NCBI GenBank assembly: GCA_002315015.1 | Contig: DCEX01000035.1 | Span: forward strand, 46,411-110,410 | Reading direction: 5' to 3' | DNA: 64,000 nucleotides | DNA from: Faecalibacterium sp. UBA1819 | GTDB taxonomy: Bacteria; Bacillota; Clostridia; Oscillospirales; Ruminococcaceae | Position numbers and translations under genes: made by a program | Shown: one piece after another, positions 9,630-18,318 of the stretch | Layout of the letters: each line of letters starts with the position of its first letter | Position numbering within the stretch: the stretch's first letter is position 1 | The notes under the pieces: model-generated | What the model was told of the DNA's origin: nothing | The model's input: only the letters and a program-made list of their open reading frames with translations | Database searches by the model: none

Positions 9630-10982
9630 TTATTCCAGCACAAAGCACTCTGCGTAAAACGCGCCCGCCATTGCGATATCCGCCAGGAACAGCGTTAAGC
9701 TATTTTCTCCATTGCGGAATTTGATGGTTTGGCCTGTTCGTTTGCACGTTGCCTTGCTGACTTTCTTATCCACATGCAACGTCAGCTTTTTGGGCAAAAC
9801 AGGCGCATCCTCGTAAGCATAAAAAGCAAACACGGTATCCTGTTTTTGCGTGTAGAACAGCTTTTCCTCAAAATACGGGGCACACAAATGGGTTTCATAA
9901 ATTCCATCGCCAAACAATTTCAGCCACGCGCCCATTTCACGCAGGGAACGAACGGCGGGTGCAGGCAGCAAGCCGTCGGGCTGCGGCGCAAGGTTTAAAG
10001 CCAAATTGCCGCCTTTGCTGACAACATCAAGCAGCAAATGCACCAATTCCCTGCCGGTTTTAAAGTCATCGGTATAATGGAAAGAAAATTTGTCGCCCAC
10101 TGTGGTGCAGGTTTCCCAAGGCACATCCATGGCCTGTTCCGGGACAGTTTTTTCCGGCGTGATAAAGTTTTCGTATTCACCGCCGCAGGTACGCTCACAA
10201 ACAATCAAATGGGGCTGCGTGGTAGCGCGAATTTCTTCCACAATTTCGCCCAAACGAATGTCCTGCCCTTGGTTATCGGGGCGCACCCAGCCGCCGTCCA
10301 GCCAAAGCACGTCAATTTTTCCGTAATTGGTACACAGCTCGCGGATTTGCTCATGAACAAACGCAACGTATTTTTCCCAAAGCTCGGGATGCTCTTTTAC
10401 ATCGTAATTGACATTGCGAGTGGGAGCTGTGCCAAACTCCGGGCACCAATAGTAGGGGCTGTGCCAATCGGGCTTGGAAAAATAAGTGGAAATGCCCAGC
10501 CCTTTTTTGCGGAACTCCCGGTACAATGCGCCTACAATATCGGCATCGGGATGCGTGTGAAACGGGCAGTCGGGCGATGTGATTTTATAATCGGTTGTTT
10601 TGGTGTCAAACATGCAAAATCCATCGTGATGCTTGGTGGTAAACAACAGATAGCGAAAGCCGCATTCTTCGGCCAATTCCGCCCAAGCTTTGGCGCTGAA
10701 CTTCACAGGGCGGAAGGTTCGGTTTGCCTCCCAGTATTCCTGCTTGCAGGTTTCGGCATCGGCCCAAGTAAAGTCCTCTTGGCTCCACTCGGCATCCCCA
10801 TCACTCAGCGGCCAGCTTTCATACGTTCCCAGCTGACATCCCGGGGCCCAATGCATCATAAAGCCCAGCTTTTGCCCCATAAACCATTCCAAGTGCTTTT
10901 GCACTTCCGGGGACCGAGGCGGCATATAGTCTTCAGGGGCGGTGTAATCATGTACACCATTGGCAACCACTTGTTTTTTCAT
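9630..10982 (-). CDS. Alpha-L-fucosidase, GH29 family
   Basis: 450 residues, cytosolic (no signal peptide). GH29 hydrolyses terminal alpha-L-fucose by a retaining mechanism. Family signatures: FMMHWAPGCQLGTYES at the start of the barrel, FRYLLFTTKHHDGFCMFDT (conserved His-His), and VLWLDGGW with the probable nucleophile Asp229, followed by the GGNLALNLAPQPDG end-of-barrel motif and a short C-terminal beta domain. ATG 10982 has AAAGGA 10 nt upstream. It is the last gene of a minus-strand locus whose transporter and sulfatase are broken. Intact here, but its own substrate supply looks lost. Other GH29 specificities (for example alpha-1,3/4-fucosidase) are possible. Confidence 0.88.
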   Translation of the reverse strand: MKKQVVANGVHDYTAPEDYMPPRSPEVQKHLEWFMGQKLGFMMHWAPGCQLGTYESWPLSDGDAEWSQEDFTWADAETCKQEYWEANRTFRPVKFSAKAWAELAEECGFRYLLFTTKHHDGFCMFDTKTTDYKITSPDCPFHTHPDADIVGALYREFRKKGLGISTYFSKPDWHSPYYWCPEFGTAPTRNVNYDVKEHPELWEKYVAFVHEQIRELCTNYGKIDVLWLDGGWVRPDNQGQDIRLGEIVEEIRATTQPHLIVCERTCGGEYENFITPEKTVPEQAMDVPWETCTTVGDKFSFHYTDDFKTGRELVHLLLDVVSKGGNLALNLAPQPDGLLPAPAVRSLREMGAWLKLFGDGIYETHLCAPYFEEKLFYTQKQDTVFAFYAYEDAPVLPKKLTLHVDKKVSKATCKRTGQTIKFRNGENSLTLFLADIAMAGAFYAECFVLE

Positions 10983-11006
10983 AAAGCGGAAATCCTTTCT
11001 TTTTTA

Positions 11007-11620
11007 CTATTTTTGATATTTGGGGCTGTCGGCATACGTCTTTGCACCGGCGGCATAAATTCCCGGGCGGCACATCTGACCAAAGCCTGTCACGGCCTCT
11101 CTTGTTCCGTCTACGGCGGGGTCGGCGTATTCATAGTACCACTGTCCCAGCCGGGCAAACAGCTCGGTGCGAATTGCTTCATATTCCGGGTTGTCAACCA
11201 AATTGTGCTTTTCTTCGGGGTCATGCTGTCACCGAGGTGCCACTTGCCGGAAAGGGCGCAGGTATAGCCGTTTTCGGCAATCAAGTCGGGGTAAGTGATA
11301 CGCCCTTCTAAATATTGAATCGGGCTGCTTTCACTGGCAAAATAGGGGTGGTCTGCGTGTTCGCCCAACGCTTTTTTATCCAGGCTGCCGCTGCGAATCC
11401 AGTCATGTACGCCGTGCTGAGAGGGAATGCATCCCGTCAAAATAGAAGCACGCGCCGGACTGCACACCGGAGAAGCACAAAAAAAGTTTTCAAAGCGCGT
11501 TCCCTCGTCTGCCAAGCGGTCGAGGTTGGGGGTGTGGATGTCGGTATTTCCGGCACACCGCATGGCCCACGCCCCTTGGTCATCCGTTAGAATAAAAAGC
11601 AGGTTTGGTCTTTTTTTCAT
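11007..11620 (-). pseudogene. Sulfatase, internally deleted
   Basis: The N-terminal part (from ATG 11620) is a classic type I sulfatase: MKKRPNLLFILTDDQGAWAM with the metal-binding DD, then ASPVCSPARASILTG with the C-x-P-x-R motif whose Cys becomes formylglycine, then SGKWHLGDS. After about 140 residues the frame is lost. The other frame resumes with DPEEKHNLVDNPEYEAIR, the conserved tail of the same family, and runs to TAG at 11007. Family members are about 450-500 residues, so roughly 270 central residues are gone at about 11200-11225. It would have removed sulfate from host glycans beside the GH29. No functional enzyme is expected. Confidence 0.88.
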
Positions 11621-11723
11621 AAAAGCTCCTTTTTGAAAAATAGAACCGGCGGTGCCCGAAGGCGGCCGCCGGTTTTCATAATTAGGCTGGTTTTCTTCCA
11701 CCGGCACGTTGTTTTTCTGCTGG

Positions 11724-11930
11724 TTAGGATGCAGACTGGAAGGTGCTCAGCTGATTGCTGACTTCTTCCAGCAGCTGAGCCGAACCGTTCTGCTCAAGCG
11801 CCTGCAAGAATTTCGGAATGTACTCCTCGGGGTCTACGGAGCCTGTTTCCAGAGAAGGACCGTACTCAGAAATGGTGTTGGTCAATGCCGCCACCTGAGT
11901 TTCTACGGGCACGCCGTCATTGGAAGAACG
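11724..11930 (-). pseudogene. C-terminal stub of a CUT1 sugar-binding protein
   Basis: Only the last 68 residues remain (RSSNDGVPVETQ ... DPEEYIPKFLQALEQNGSAQ ... QLSTFQSAS). The pattern EYIPKFLxALxxxG followed by a final helix is typical of the ends of family-1 solute-binding proteins. The left part of the gene is replaced by a permease fragment in another frame, with a junction near 11918-11930. In minus-strand order the ancestral operon was probably permease, binding protein, sulfatase, fucosidase. Confidence 0.75.
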
Positions 11931-12084
11931 GATAGGCCAGCAGAACCGGCAGAACAACAAGCACCGTTAAGGCCATGCGTCCGCTGTCTGTGGGGGCGCT
12001 TGCAGCCATTTCGGCATATTCCAAAGCGTTTGCCGAGGACTGCTTCATAAACTCAAGGCTGTTTTGCATACTCCATAAGAGCGT
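11917..12084 (-). pseudogene. C-terminal stub of a MalG-type permease
   Basis: Minus-strand reading gives MQNSLEFMKQSSANALEYAE, MAASAPTDSGRMALTV and LPVLLAYPFFQ, then TGA. EYAEMAASAPT and LLAYPFFQ are hallmarks of the end of MalG-type permeases, which normally continue with a dozen residues ending in GAVKG. Both the start of the gene and its last residues are missing. The 5' break abuts the truncated histidine kinase on the other strand near 12075-12085. Confidence 0.75.
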
Positions 12085-13056
12085 TTGAACGGGGGACTTT
12101 TTCTGGTGTTTTTAACGCCTTACACAGATATTACCCAGCAGGTATGGGTAATGATGTCGCCGTATTTTATTTGCTCGGTGCTATTTCTGATTGCGGGCGT
12201 TCTGTTTTCTCTTTTGCTTTCTTCGGGGCTTTCCCGCCCGGTTGTGTCTTTCACCAAAAAAATTGAGGCCATTCAAGACACACGAAACGTGCAGTGGAAT
12301 GCTCCCGACAACAAACAGCCGCGTGAAATTCAGCAAATGCACCGCAGTTTCGGCCAATTGATTCAGCGCATCAACCATTTGATTGAGGAAGTAACCAAAA
12401 AAGAGAATCAGCGGCTTGAAAGTGAGCTGCGGGCGCTGCAAGCACAAATCAACCCCCACTTTATGTTAAACGCCATGAACGCCGTCAACTACATGGCACT
12501 AGCGCGGGAGGCCGACGACATTGCGGCAACGGTAAACTCGATTGCCAGCTTGATGCGGTACAGCATTACCGAACCCGACCGAATGGTAACGGTGGCAACA
12601 GAGCTGGAAAATGTAGAGGAATACATCTCCATCTATGTGCTGCGCTTTCGGCAGGATATTCGTTTGGAAATGCTGCCGGGGCTTTCCCCCGCACAAGTCA
12701 TTATTCCAAAATTTACGCTGCAGCCGCTGATTGAAAACTCTATTCGGCACGGAATCACCCGCCAAGACCCGGGCATTACCATTCAGGTACGCGCCTATGA
12801 AAAAGACGACGCCTTGCTGGTTGACGTGACGGACACCGGCATGGGAGCCGACGCCCAAAAACTGAACGACTATTTAGATTATAAAGCTGTCGATTTAAAA
12901 GTGACGCACGGCTTTGGCATTCGCAACGTGAACGAACGGGTTCGGCTGCGTTTTGGAGAAGCCAGCGGACTGCGCTATGATAACTATGAGGGAAACCGTC
13001 TTTTGGCACGGCTCACCTTCGTTTACGAAAAAGAAAACATTCCGCCTTGGATCTAA
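12085..13056 (+). pseudogene. Histidine kinase, N-terminal half missing (YesM-type)
   Basis: About 323 residues remain. They cover a membrane segment (VMMSPYFICSVLFLIAGVLF), a HAMP-like linker, the His_kinase domain with the phosphoacceptor region QAQINPHFMLNAMNAVNY, and a HATPase domain (IENSIRHG, VDVTDTGMGAD, GFGIRNVNERVRLRFG). YesM-type kinases are normally near 550-600 residues with an extracellular sensor between two membrane helices; that sensor and the first helix are gone. An in-frame stop lies at 12076, and no ribosome site precedes the TTG at 12085. No YesN-type partner follows. It probably once sensed the substrate of the adjacent decayed transporter. Confidence 0.85.
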
Positions 13057-13078
13057 GGGTGTAAGGCGGAATGTTTTT
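13037..13078 (+). terminator. Terminator whose stem starts inside the kinase gene
   Basis: ACATTCCGCC pairs perfectly with GGCGGAATGT, followed by TTTTGTTTTC. The kinase stop codon (13054-13056) lies in the loop. Confidence 0.85.
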
Positions 13079-13131
13079 GTTTTCGTGTTGTATTTTTGAC
13101 AGCTTCAGAAAAGTCTATCGCAAAATTGCTT

Positions 13132-13839
13132 TTACTCGTTGGCGGCTATTGAGCCGGCAGACTTGCCTGCATTTTGCAGCATTCCCATCATAATGCGATA
13201 GCGCACGTCGGCCAGCTGCTCGCTGGTACTTTTTTGCAAAGCATCCAAATCTTGCCGCACCAAAGCACGCAAAATATCCTCGTGCTGCGCGGCTACGGCT
13301 TCCAGATCGGGATGGCGAGTGGCAATTTGAGAGTTGAGCAGCGTCCACAAGGCGGTGAGCAGCTGCTCGGTCAGCGTATTGCCCACATTTTTAAAAATGG
13401 TCATATGAAAAGCGCGGTCTTCTTCGGCAAACACATCCCCCATTTTTGCCTTTGCCTTCATGCTTTCCACAAGCATCCCCATATATTGCAGCTGGTCGGT
13501 GTCCATGCGCTGGGCCACGCGCGGCAGCACAGACATCTCCACAATCGTTCGCAGCTCTAAAATATCAAACAGAAGCTCGGGGTTCAGCTCCAGCGCAATC
13601 CCCCAAGTGTTGATTACCTGCTGGGTTAAGTCCGGCATTTTCGCAATGCGTCCACGCCCTTGGGTCGACTCAATTACCCCTTGTGCTTCATACATGGCAA
13701 ACACATCGCGCAAGGCGGTGCGGCTTACGCCGTAACGCTCCATCAGTTCCTTTTCCGTGGGAAGCTTTTGCCCCGATTTTAAATGTTGTACAATTAAATG
13801 CTGGATCTCTTTATTCAGTTTTTTCTCTACAGATGCCAT
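13132..13839 (-). CDS. GntR-family regulator, FadR/FCD subfamily
   Basis: 235 residues. The N-terminal winged helix is clear (LPTEKELMERYGVSRTALRDVFAMYEAQG), followed by the all-helical FCD effector domain with its metal/ligand positions (E..RTIVEMSVLPRVA, EEDRAFHMTIF, QHEDILRALVRQD). Start chosen at MASVEKK (13839), with GGGAGAG about 9 nt upstream. FadR-type GntR proteins commonly repress acid-sugar or sugar catabolic genes. Its closest neighbour in the same direction is the transketolase/ABC-transporter operon, which it probably controls. Its 3' end converges on the broken kinase. Confidence 0.9.
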   Translation of the reverse strand: MASVEKKLNKEIQHLIVQHLKSGQKLPTEKELMERYGVSRTALRDVFAMYEAQGVIESTQGRGRIAKMPDLTQQVINTWGIALELNPELLFDILELRTIVEMSVLPRVAQRMDTDQLQYMGMLVESMKAKAKMGDVFAEEDRAFHMTIFKNVGNTLTEQLLTALWTLLNSQIATRHPDLEAVAAQHEDILRALVRQDLDALQKSTSEQLADVRYRIMMGMLQNAGKSAGSIAANE

Positions 13840-14105
13840 AGGCCATCTCTCCCAACACAACGCTTTGACAAATTCGTCCACGTTTCTTGCACTTTATATT
13901 ATAGCTTATTTTTACAAAATTTACCACATAAAATAAAAAATTAACATAAAAGTGTCCATTTTTTATACAATGTACAGTCAAAATGCCGAATAACTGTTTG
14001 AAAAGCCAAAATTTTCAGCTTTTTCACCATATCTTTTATCCTATCTTTTAAGAATATGTTACGGCAGTTTTGTCGCTATGCTTTCATGATTCCCGCTCTA
14101 ATTGG
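13840..14105. other. Gene-free AT-rich region upstream of the GntR gene
   Basis: About 265 bp with a TATAAT-like element on the minus strand (around 13900) and ATACAATGTACAGT near 13967-13980, a partly palindromic stretch that could be an operator for the GntR protein. I could not assign a convincing -35 box. Confidence 0.3.
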
Positions 14106-14159
14106 TAAAAACCGCTGAAAGCGAAAAGGAGGGCCTCTCCCTTTCGCTTTCAGCTTTTT
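14106..14159. terminator. Bidirectional terminator at the end of the transketolase operon
   Basis: GCTGAAAGCGAAAAGG pairs with CCCTTTCGCTTTCAGC (one mismatch). T-runs are present on both sides when read on each strand. Confidence 0.88.
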
Positions 14160-14184
14160 CCTGTTTTGTTCCTATCAGGACCAC

Positions 14185-14607
14185 TCAGCCTTTGACAATC
14201 TCCGGCAAAGCCGCTTTTTGCTCGGCAGTCAGCTGATAAACTTCGCTGTTTGTCATATCGGTAGGATTATTTTCAATCAGCACAAGCTTTGTGCCGGGCC
14301 ATGTTACCGTGTTGTGCCACAAACTTTTCGGGATTTTGTAAACGCGCATCGGCTCCATTTTTACAGAGGTAATGTTCACCGCAGCGCCGTTATCGTCATC
14401 CGCTTGAAGCAGAACACACTCGCCATCGAGCAGCACAAACAGCTCATCGGTTGCGTTGTGGCGCTCCAAGCATACGGTGCCTTCCAAGCCGTTGGCCGGC
14501 TTAAAGTTTTTAATGCCAACCTTCCATACAGGGTTTTCATATACCCATTTCAATGCGGTTTTATCGTCCCCAGCCAAGTCGTGCGACATCCATTCAATTT
14601 TGCTCAT
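14185..14607 (-). CDS. Small cupin-like protein, last gene of the transketolase operon
   Basis: 140 residues, cytosolic. The central stretch VCLERHNATDELFVLLDGEC resembles the first cupin metal-binding motif (H..x..E), with SLWHNTVTWPGTKLVLIENN as the second strand set. Such proteins are often sugar isomerases, lyases or ureidoglycolate-type enzymes, but the exact reaction cannot be told. Start at MSKIEW (14607) with AAGGAAG upstream. It is 16 nt downstream of the transketolase C-subunit gene, so very likely co-transcribed. It may prepare or isomerise the sugar acid imported by the linked transporter. Confidence 0.7.
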   Translation of the reverse strand: MSKIEWMSHDLAGDDKTALKWVYENPVWKVGIKNFKPANGLEGTVCLERHNATDELFVLLDGECVLLQADDDNGAAVNITSVKMEPMRVYKIPKSLWHNTVTWPGTKLVLIENNPTDMTNSEVYQLTAEQKAALPEIVKG

Positions 14608-14623
14608 TGTGATACGCTTCCTT

Positions 14624-15559
14624 TCATCCAATCAGTTCGGTTGCTTTCTTTACAATATTCTCTGCGGTTAAGCCATATTCTTTAAACAGCTCTTCCGGCT
14701 TGCCGGACTGACCAAACACATCCTGCACACCAACTGCCGCCACCTTAATATCGGTTCCGGCCAGCGCTTCACAAGTGGCAGAATACAAACCGCCAATCAC
14801 GGAATGCTCCTCGGCTGTTACAACCGCTTTGCACTTTTTAGCCATCTCCACTACGGTTTCACGGTCGTAAGGCTTAATGGTATGCATATTGACCACTGCC
14901 GCTTTGACGCCTTTTTCCGCCAGCATTTTTGCAGCCTCGATGGTTTTGCTTACCATCAATCCGGTGCAGACCAGCACCACGTCGCAGTCGCTTGTGCCGC
15001 TCATCACATTGGCTTTGCCGACGACAAAGGGGTCATCCTCATTGGTAATGCATTCGCAAACGGGGCGCGCCACACGGATATAAACCGGGCCGTCGATTTC
15101 CGCCGCTGCAAATACGGCTTTTTTCATTTCAATGGGGTCGCAGGGAACGAGCACCGTCATCCCCGGAATGACACGCATCAAAGCAATGTCCTCAATGGCC
15201 TGATGGCTGCCGCCGTCCTCACCGACACACAAGCTGGAGTGGGACAAGCCAAACTTGACATTCAAACCATCATAAGCAACCGAGTTGCGGATTTGCTCGT
15301 AAGCGCGTCCTGCGCCGAACAGCGCAAATGTGCTGACAAAAGGTATATAACCCTCCACAGCGTAGCCTGCCGCTGCGCACACCATGTTGGCCTCGGCAAT
15401 ACCGAAGTTGAAATGGCGGTCGGGATATGCTTCTTTAAAAATGCTTGTCATGGTGGCATGTGCCAAGTCAGCATCCATTGCCACAATTTTATCATTTTTT
15501 GCGCCAAGCTCTTTCAGAGCCTCGCCGTATGCTACACGCAAAGATTTTGCTTCACTCAT
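14624..15559 (-). CDS. Transketolase, C-terminal subunit
   Basis: 311 residues: the pyrimidine-binding and C-terminal domains of a split transketolase. Visible features: RVAYGEALKELGAKNDKIVAMD at the start, FNFGIAEANMVCAAAGYAVEG (the catalytic Glu that activates thiamine diphosphate lies in the GIAE motif), GLSHSSLCVGEDGGSHQAIED, and a C-terminal domain ending FGQSGKPEELFKEYGLT. It forms the enzyme with the product of the next upstream gene, moving two-carbon ketol units in pentose phosphate metabolism. The start is one base from the stop of that gene. Split transketolases linked to transporters are usual in Clostridia. Confidence 0.93.
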   Translation of the reverse strand: MSEAKSLRVAYGEALKELGAKNDKIVAMDADLAHATMTSIFKEAYPDRHFNFGIAEANMVCAAAGYAVEGYIPFVSTFALFGAGRAYEQIRNSVAYDGLNVKFGLSHSSLCVGEDGGSHQAIEDIALMRVIPGMTVLVPCDPIEMKKAVFAAAEIDGPVYIRVARPVCECITNEDDPFVVGKANVMSGTSDCDVVLVCTGLMVSKTIEAAKMLAEKGVKAAVVNMHTIKPYDRETVVEMAKKCKAVVTAEEHSVIGGLYSATCEALAGTDIKVAAVGVQDVFGQSGKPEELFKEYGLTAENIVKKATELIG

Positions 15560-15560
15560 T

Positions 15561-16376
15561 TTACTCTACCCCCAGCTCTTTCATTGCTGCTTCATAATCG
15601 TGCTTGCTCGGCGCTTTTCCGTGCCAGCCGAACTGATTTTCCATAAAGGAAACGCCCTTGCCCTTCGATGTTTTGCAGCAAAGGAACAGCGGTTTTCCCT
15701 CGTGCGGTGTGTGCAGTGCCTTCACCAGTGCTTCGATGTCGTGGCCGTCTACTTCCACGCACTCAAAGCCAAAGGCGCGATATTTTGCCATGACATCGCC
15801 AAGGCTCATGACGTCGTCGTTGCTGCCGTCAATTTGCAGGCCGTTCCAATCCAGCATTACCGTCAGATTGTCCAGCTTGTAGTGTGCAGCGCTCATTGCT
15901 GCTTCCCAAACAAGGCCTTCCTGAATTTCGCCGTCACCGACAATTGCGTACACTTTTTGGCTGCCGCCTTTTTTCTTCAGTGCCATTGCCATGCCGCCGG
16001 CCACAGAAACGCCCTGGCCAAGCGAACCGGTGTTCATATCAATGCCCGGCGTTTTCTTCATGTCGGGATGACCCTGCAAATGACAGTGCAGCTGGCGCAG
16101 GTGCCACAAATCTTCCCGCGGGAAGAAGCCCAAATCAGCCAAGACGGCGTACAATGCGGGGCAGGCATGGCCTTTGCTGAGCACCAGACGGTCGCGGCCT
16201 TCCCATTTCGGGTTTTTGGGGTCAACTTTCATCACATCGTTATAATAAAGCGCCATGAGCATATCCACAATGGACAGCGAGCCGCCCGGGTGGCCCGATT
16301 GCGCCAGATACAGCATTTTCACCACATCGGCACGCAGGCTGCGTGCTTTTTCTTTTTGTTTTTCAAAATCCATCAT
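15561..16376 (-). CDS. Transketolase, N-terminal subunit
   Basis: About 271 residues. The thiamine-diphosphate-binding half is intact: SGHPGGSLSIVDMLMALYY, LSKGHACPALYAVLADLGF, GSLGQGVSVAGGMAMALK and the GDGxxxEG..WEA..N motif as VGDGEIQEGLVWEAAMSAAH followed by LDWNGLQIDG. Either of two adjacent ATG codons (16376 or 16373) may start it; GGAG lies 8 nt before the first. It sits between the ABC transporter permeases and the C-subunit gene in one minus-strand operon, so the imported sugar probably enters through the pentose phosphate route. Confidence 0.93.
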   Translation of the reverse strand: MMDFEKQKEKARSLRADVVKMLYLAQSGHPGGSLSIVDMLMALYYNDVMKVDPKNPKWEGRDRLVLSKGHACPALYAVLADLGFFPREDLWHLRQLHCHLQGHPDMKKTPGIDMNTGSLGQGVSVAGGMAMALKKKGGSQKVYAIVGDGEIQEGLVWEAAMSAAHYKLDNLTVMLDWNGLQIDGSNDDVMSLGDVMAKYRAFGFECVEVDGHDIEALVKALHTPHEGKPLFLCCKTSKGKGVSFMENQFGWHGKAPSKHDYEAAMKELGVE

Positions 16377-16403
16377 TTGTTACACTCCATTTCTAGAATA
16401 AAA

Positions 16404-17225
16404 TCAGCCTTTTACAGCGCCGGCAGTTAAGCCTTCCACCAAACGCTTTTGTGCAAAGAAGAACATGATACAAACCGGAACGATGGTAATGATACCGCCG
16501 GATGTCAGCAAATCCCACTGAACGCCAAGGTTACCGATTAAGCTTTTGAGTGCAACCGGGATGGTTCGGTTGGAGGAGTTTGTAAACATGGTAGCAAACG
16601 TATATTCATTCCAGCTTTGCATAAAGATGTACACGCCCGTGGAAATGAGGCACGGAATGAGCACCGGCATGACAATGCGGATAAAGCCTTGCGCACGGTT
16701 GCATCCGTCCACCATCGCCGCTTCTTCCAGCGAAACGGGCAGGTCGCTGATGTAGCCGTTGAGCAGCCACACGGTGAAGGGAATGGTAAAAGTGGTATAC
16801 GACAAAATCAACGCAAGCGGTGTGTACAAAATTCCAATCGTGCGCATGATGGTGTAAAGAGGAATCATCAAAAGCACGGTGGGGAACATGTTGTTGGTTA
16901 AAAACATCACCATCAATCCGCGGCGGCCTTTAAATTCAAAGCGGGTAAAGGCATAAGCCGCCAAAGTGGATACCACCAGCGTGATGGCCGTGGTGCACAC
17001 AGCTACAAGCAGGCTGTTGCCCATCGGTTTCAAAAAGTCAAATTCGCTAAACAGCTTCTCGTAGCTTGCAAACGTCAGCTGCTGCGGCCAGTAAGTTACA
17101 GGGCCGTAAAGCTCTTGCTCCGGCTTCAGCGAGGTGACCAGCGTCCAGTAAAACGGGAACAGCAAAAACAGCAAAATCAGCACCACGGGAAGCCACAGGG
17201 TGAAAAATCTTTTCAGTGTTTTCAA
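16404..17225 (-). CDS. CUT1 ABC transporter permease, MalG type
   Basis: 273 residues with six membrane helices. The EAA loop SLEEAAMVDGCNRAQGFIRI is in the expected place and the C-terminus is TAGAVKG. The start is TTG (17225), supported by GAGAGGTG 8 nt upstream. It pairs with the MalF-type gene 13 nt upstream. The substrate is unknown; the downstream transketolase suggests a pentose, ketose or sugar acid. Confidence 0.92.
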   Translation of the reverse strand: MKTLKRFFTLWLPVVLILLFLLFPFYWTLVTSLKPEQELYGPVTYWPQQLTFASYEKLFSEFDFLKPMGNSLLVAVCTTAITLVVSTLAAYAFTRFEFKGRRGLMVMFLTNNMFPTVLLMIPLYTIMRTIGILYTPLALILSYTTFTIPFTVWLLNGYISDLPVSLEEAAMVDGCNRAQGFIRIVMPVLIPCLISTGVYIFMQSWNEYTFATMFTNSSNRTIPVALKSLIGNLGVQWDLLTSGGIITIVPVCIMFFFAQKRLVEGLTAGAVKG

Positions 17226-17238
17226 CTTGTGTCACCTC

Positions 17239-18117
17239 TCAGTTCTTTTTCAGCATTTGCTTTAAGTACGGCACAGACACCAAGCACAAAAGCAGTGTCA
17301 GCACAATGGAAATCGCGGACGCATAGCCCAAGTCAAGCGCCGTAGCACGGTTGTAAACATAAACGCTCAGCGTTTGCGTAGAATAAGCCGGGCCGCCGGT
17401 CATGTTGAAAATCACGTCCACCGAGTTTGCCACCCAAATGATACGCAGCAGCGTTGTGACAAAAATGGTGTTTTTCAGCGAAGGAATGGTAATGCGTGTC
17501 AGCTTTTGCCACCAAGATGCACCGTCAATGTCGGCAGCTTCGTACAAATCCAAAGAAATTCCCTGCAAACCTGCCATCAGCATCAAGGCGAAAAACGGAA
17601 CGCCCTGCCAAACAATGGTTAATATGACCGAGAAAAAGGAGGTTTCCGGCTGCGCCAAAAACGGAATCGGCTCACTGATCAAATGCAGTTTTTGCAGCAG
17701 ATCATTGATGACGCCATAGTTGCCGTCGTACATCCAGCGCCACATTAAGCCGATTAAAACGCCGGGCGTAACCCAAGGCACCAAGCTGACGGCACGCGCC
17801 AAACCGCGGCCTTTAAAGCTTTTGTTTAAAAGCAGCGCTAAGATAAAACCGAGAATGAACTGGAAACCGACACCAAATACGACCCACAAAATGGTTCGCC
17901 AAAGGCTGGACCAAAACAACTCATCCTGAAACGCTTTGATATAATTTCCTAATCCGATAAAGCCGATTTGACTTGGCTTGCGCAGGTCATAGTTCTGCAT
18001 ACTCATTAAAATGGCATTGCACACCGGAACAAATACGACACAAAGCACAACCAACAGTGCCGGTGCTACCAACAAATACGGCCAAATATTGGTGCGCGGC
18101 TTTTTGCTTTTTTGCAC
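17239..18117 (-). CDS. CUT1 ABC transporter permease, MalF type
   Basis: 292 residues with six membrane helices; EAA loop YEAADIDGASWWQKLTRITI. It starts at GTG 18117 with AAAGGAG 9 nt upstream. It is preceded by an intergenic region holding two stem-loops that separate it from the binding-protein gene. It forms the membrane channel with the MalG-type partner. Confidence 0.92.
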   Translation of the reverse strand: MQKSKKPRTNIWPYLLVAPALLVVLCVVFVPVCNAILMSMQNYDLRKPSQIGFIGLGNYIKAFQDELFWSSLWRTILWVVFGVGFQFILGFILALLLNKSFKGRGLARAVSLVPWVTPGVLIGLMWRWMYDGNYGVINDLLQKLHLISEPIPFLAQPETSFFSVILTIVWQGVPFFALMLMAGLQGISLDLYEAADIDGASWWQKLTRITIPSLKNTIFVTTLLRIIWVANSVDVIFNMTGGPAYSTQTLSVYVYNRATALDLGYASAISIVLTLLLCLVSVPYLKQMLKKN

Positions 18118-18215
18118 AACCTTCAGCTCCTTTTGCGAAAGTATTTCAATTCTCCGCCGTCATCGGGCAAAACGGTGTACGGTTTTGCTGTTCCAAACCC
18201 CTCTTGACGGATACG

Positions 18216-18291
18216 GGTGGGCAATCGCCCCCTTTTTTATGATGCGGCTGTTTTGTTTGCCCGGCCACCCCGTTTCCCTGCCGGGAAACGG
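18216..18291. other. Two stem-loops between binding-protein and permease genes
   Basis: CCGTTTCCC/GGGAAACGG with a 4-nt loop (18270-18291) and GGGTGGGC/GCCCCC followed by TTTTTT on the + strand (18216-18239). In the minus-strand transcript they lie between the binding protein and permease, a common place for mRNA-stabilising or partial-termination hairpins. An operator role for the first palindrome is possible. Confidence 0.5.
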
Positions 18292-18318
18292 AGCAGCAAA
18301 GCAATAAAAATGAACGGA

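Noticed and set aside
10038..11267. A 409-residue plus-strand frame over the fucosidase and sulfatase genes
   Set aside because: Antisense of recognised genes, no start signals and no domain pattern.
15384..16430. Plus-strand frame over the transketolase genes
   Set aside because: Antisense shadow of the transketolase subunits with no coding signals.
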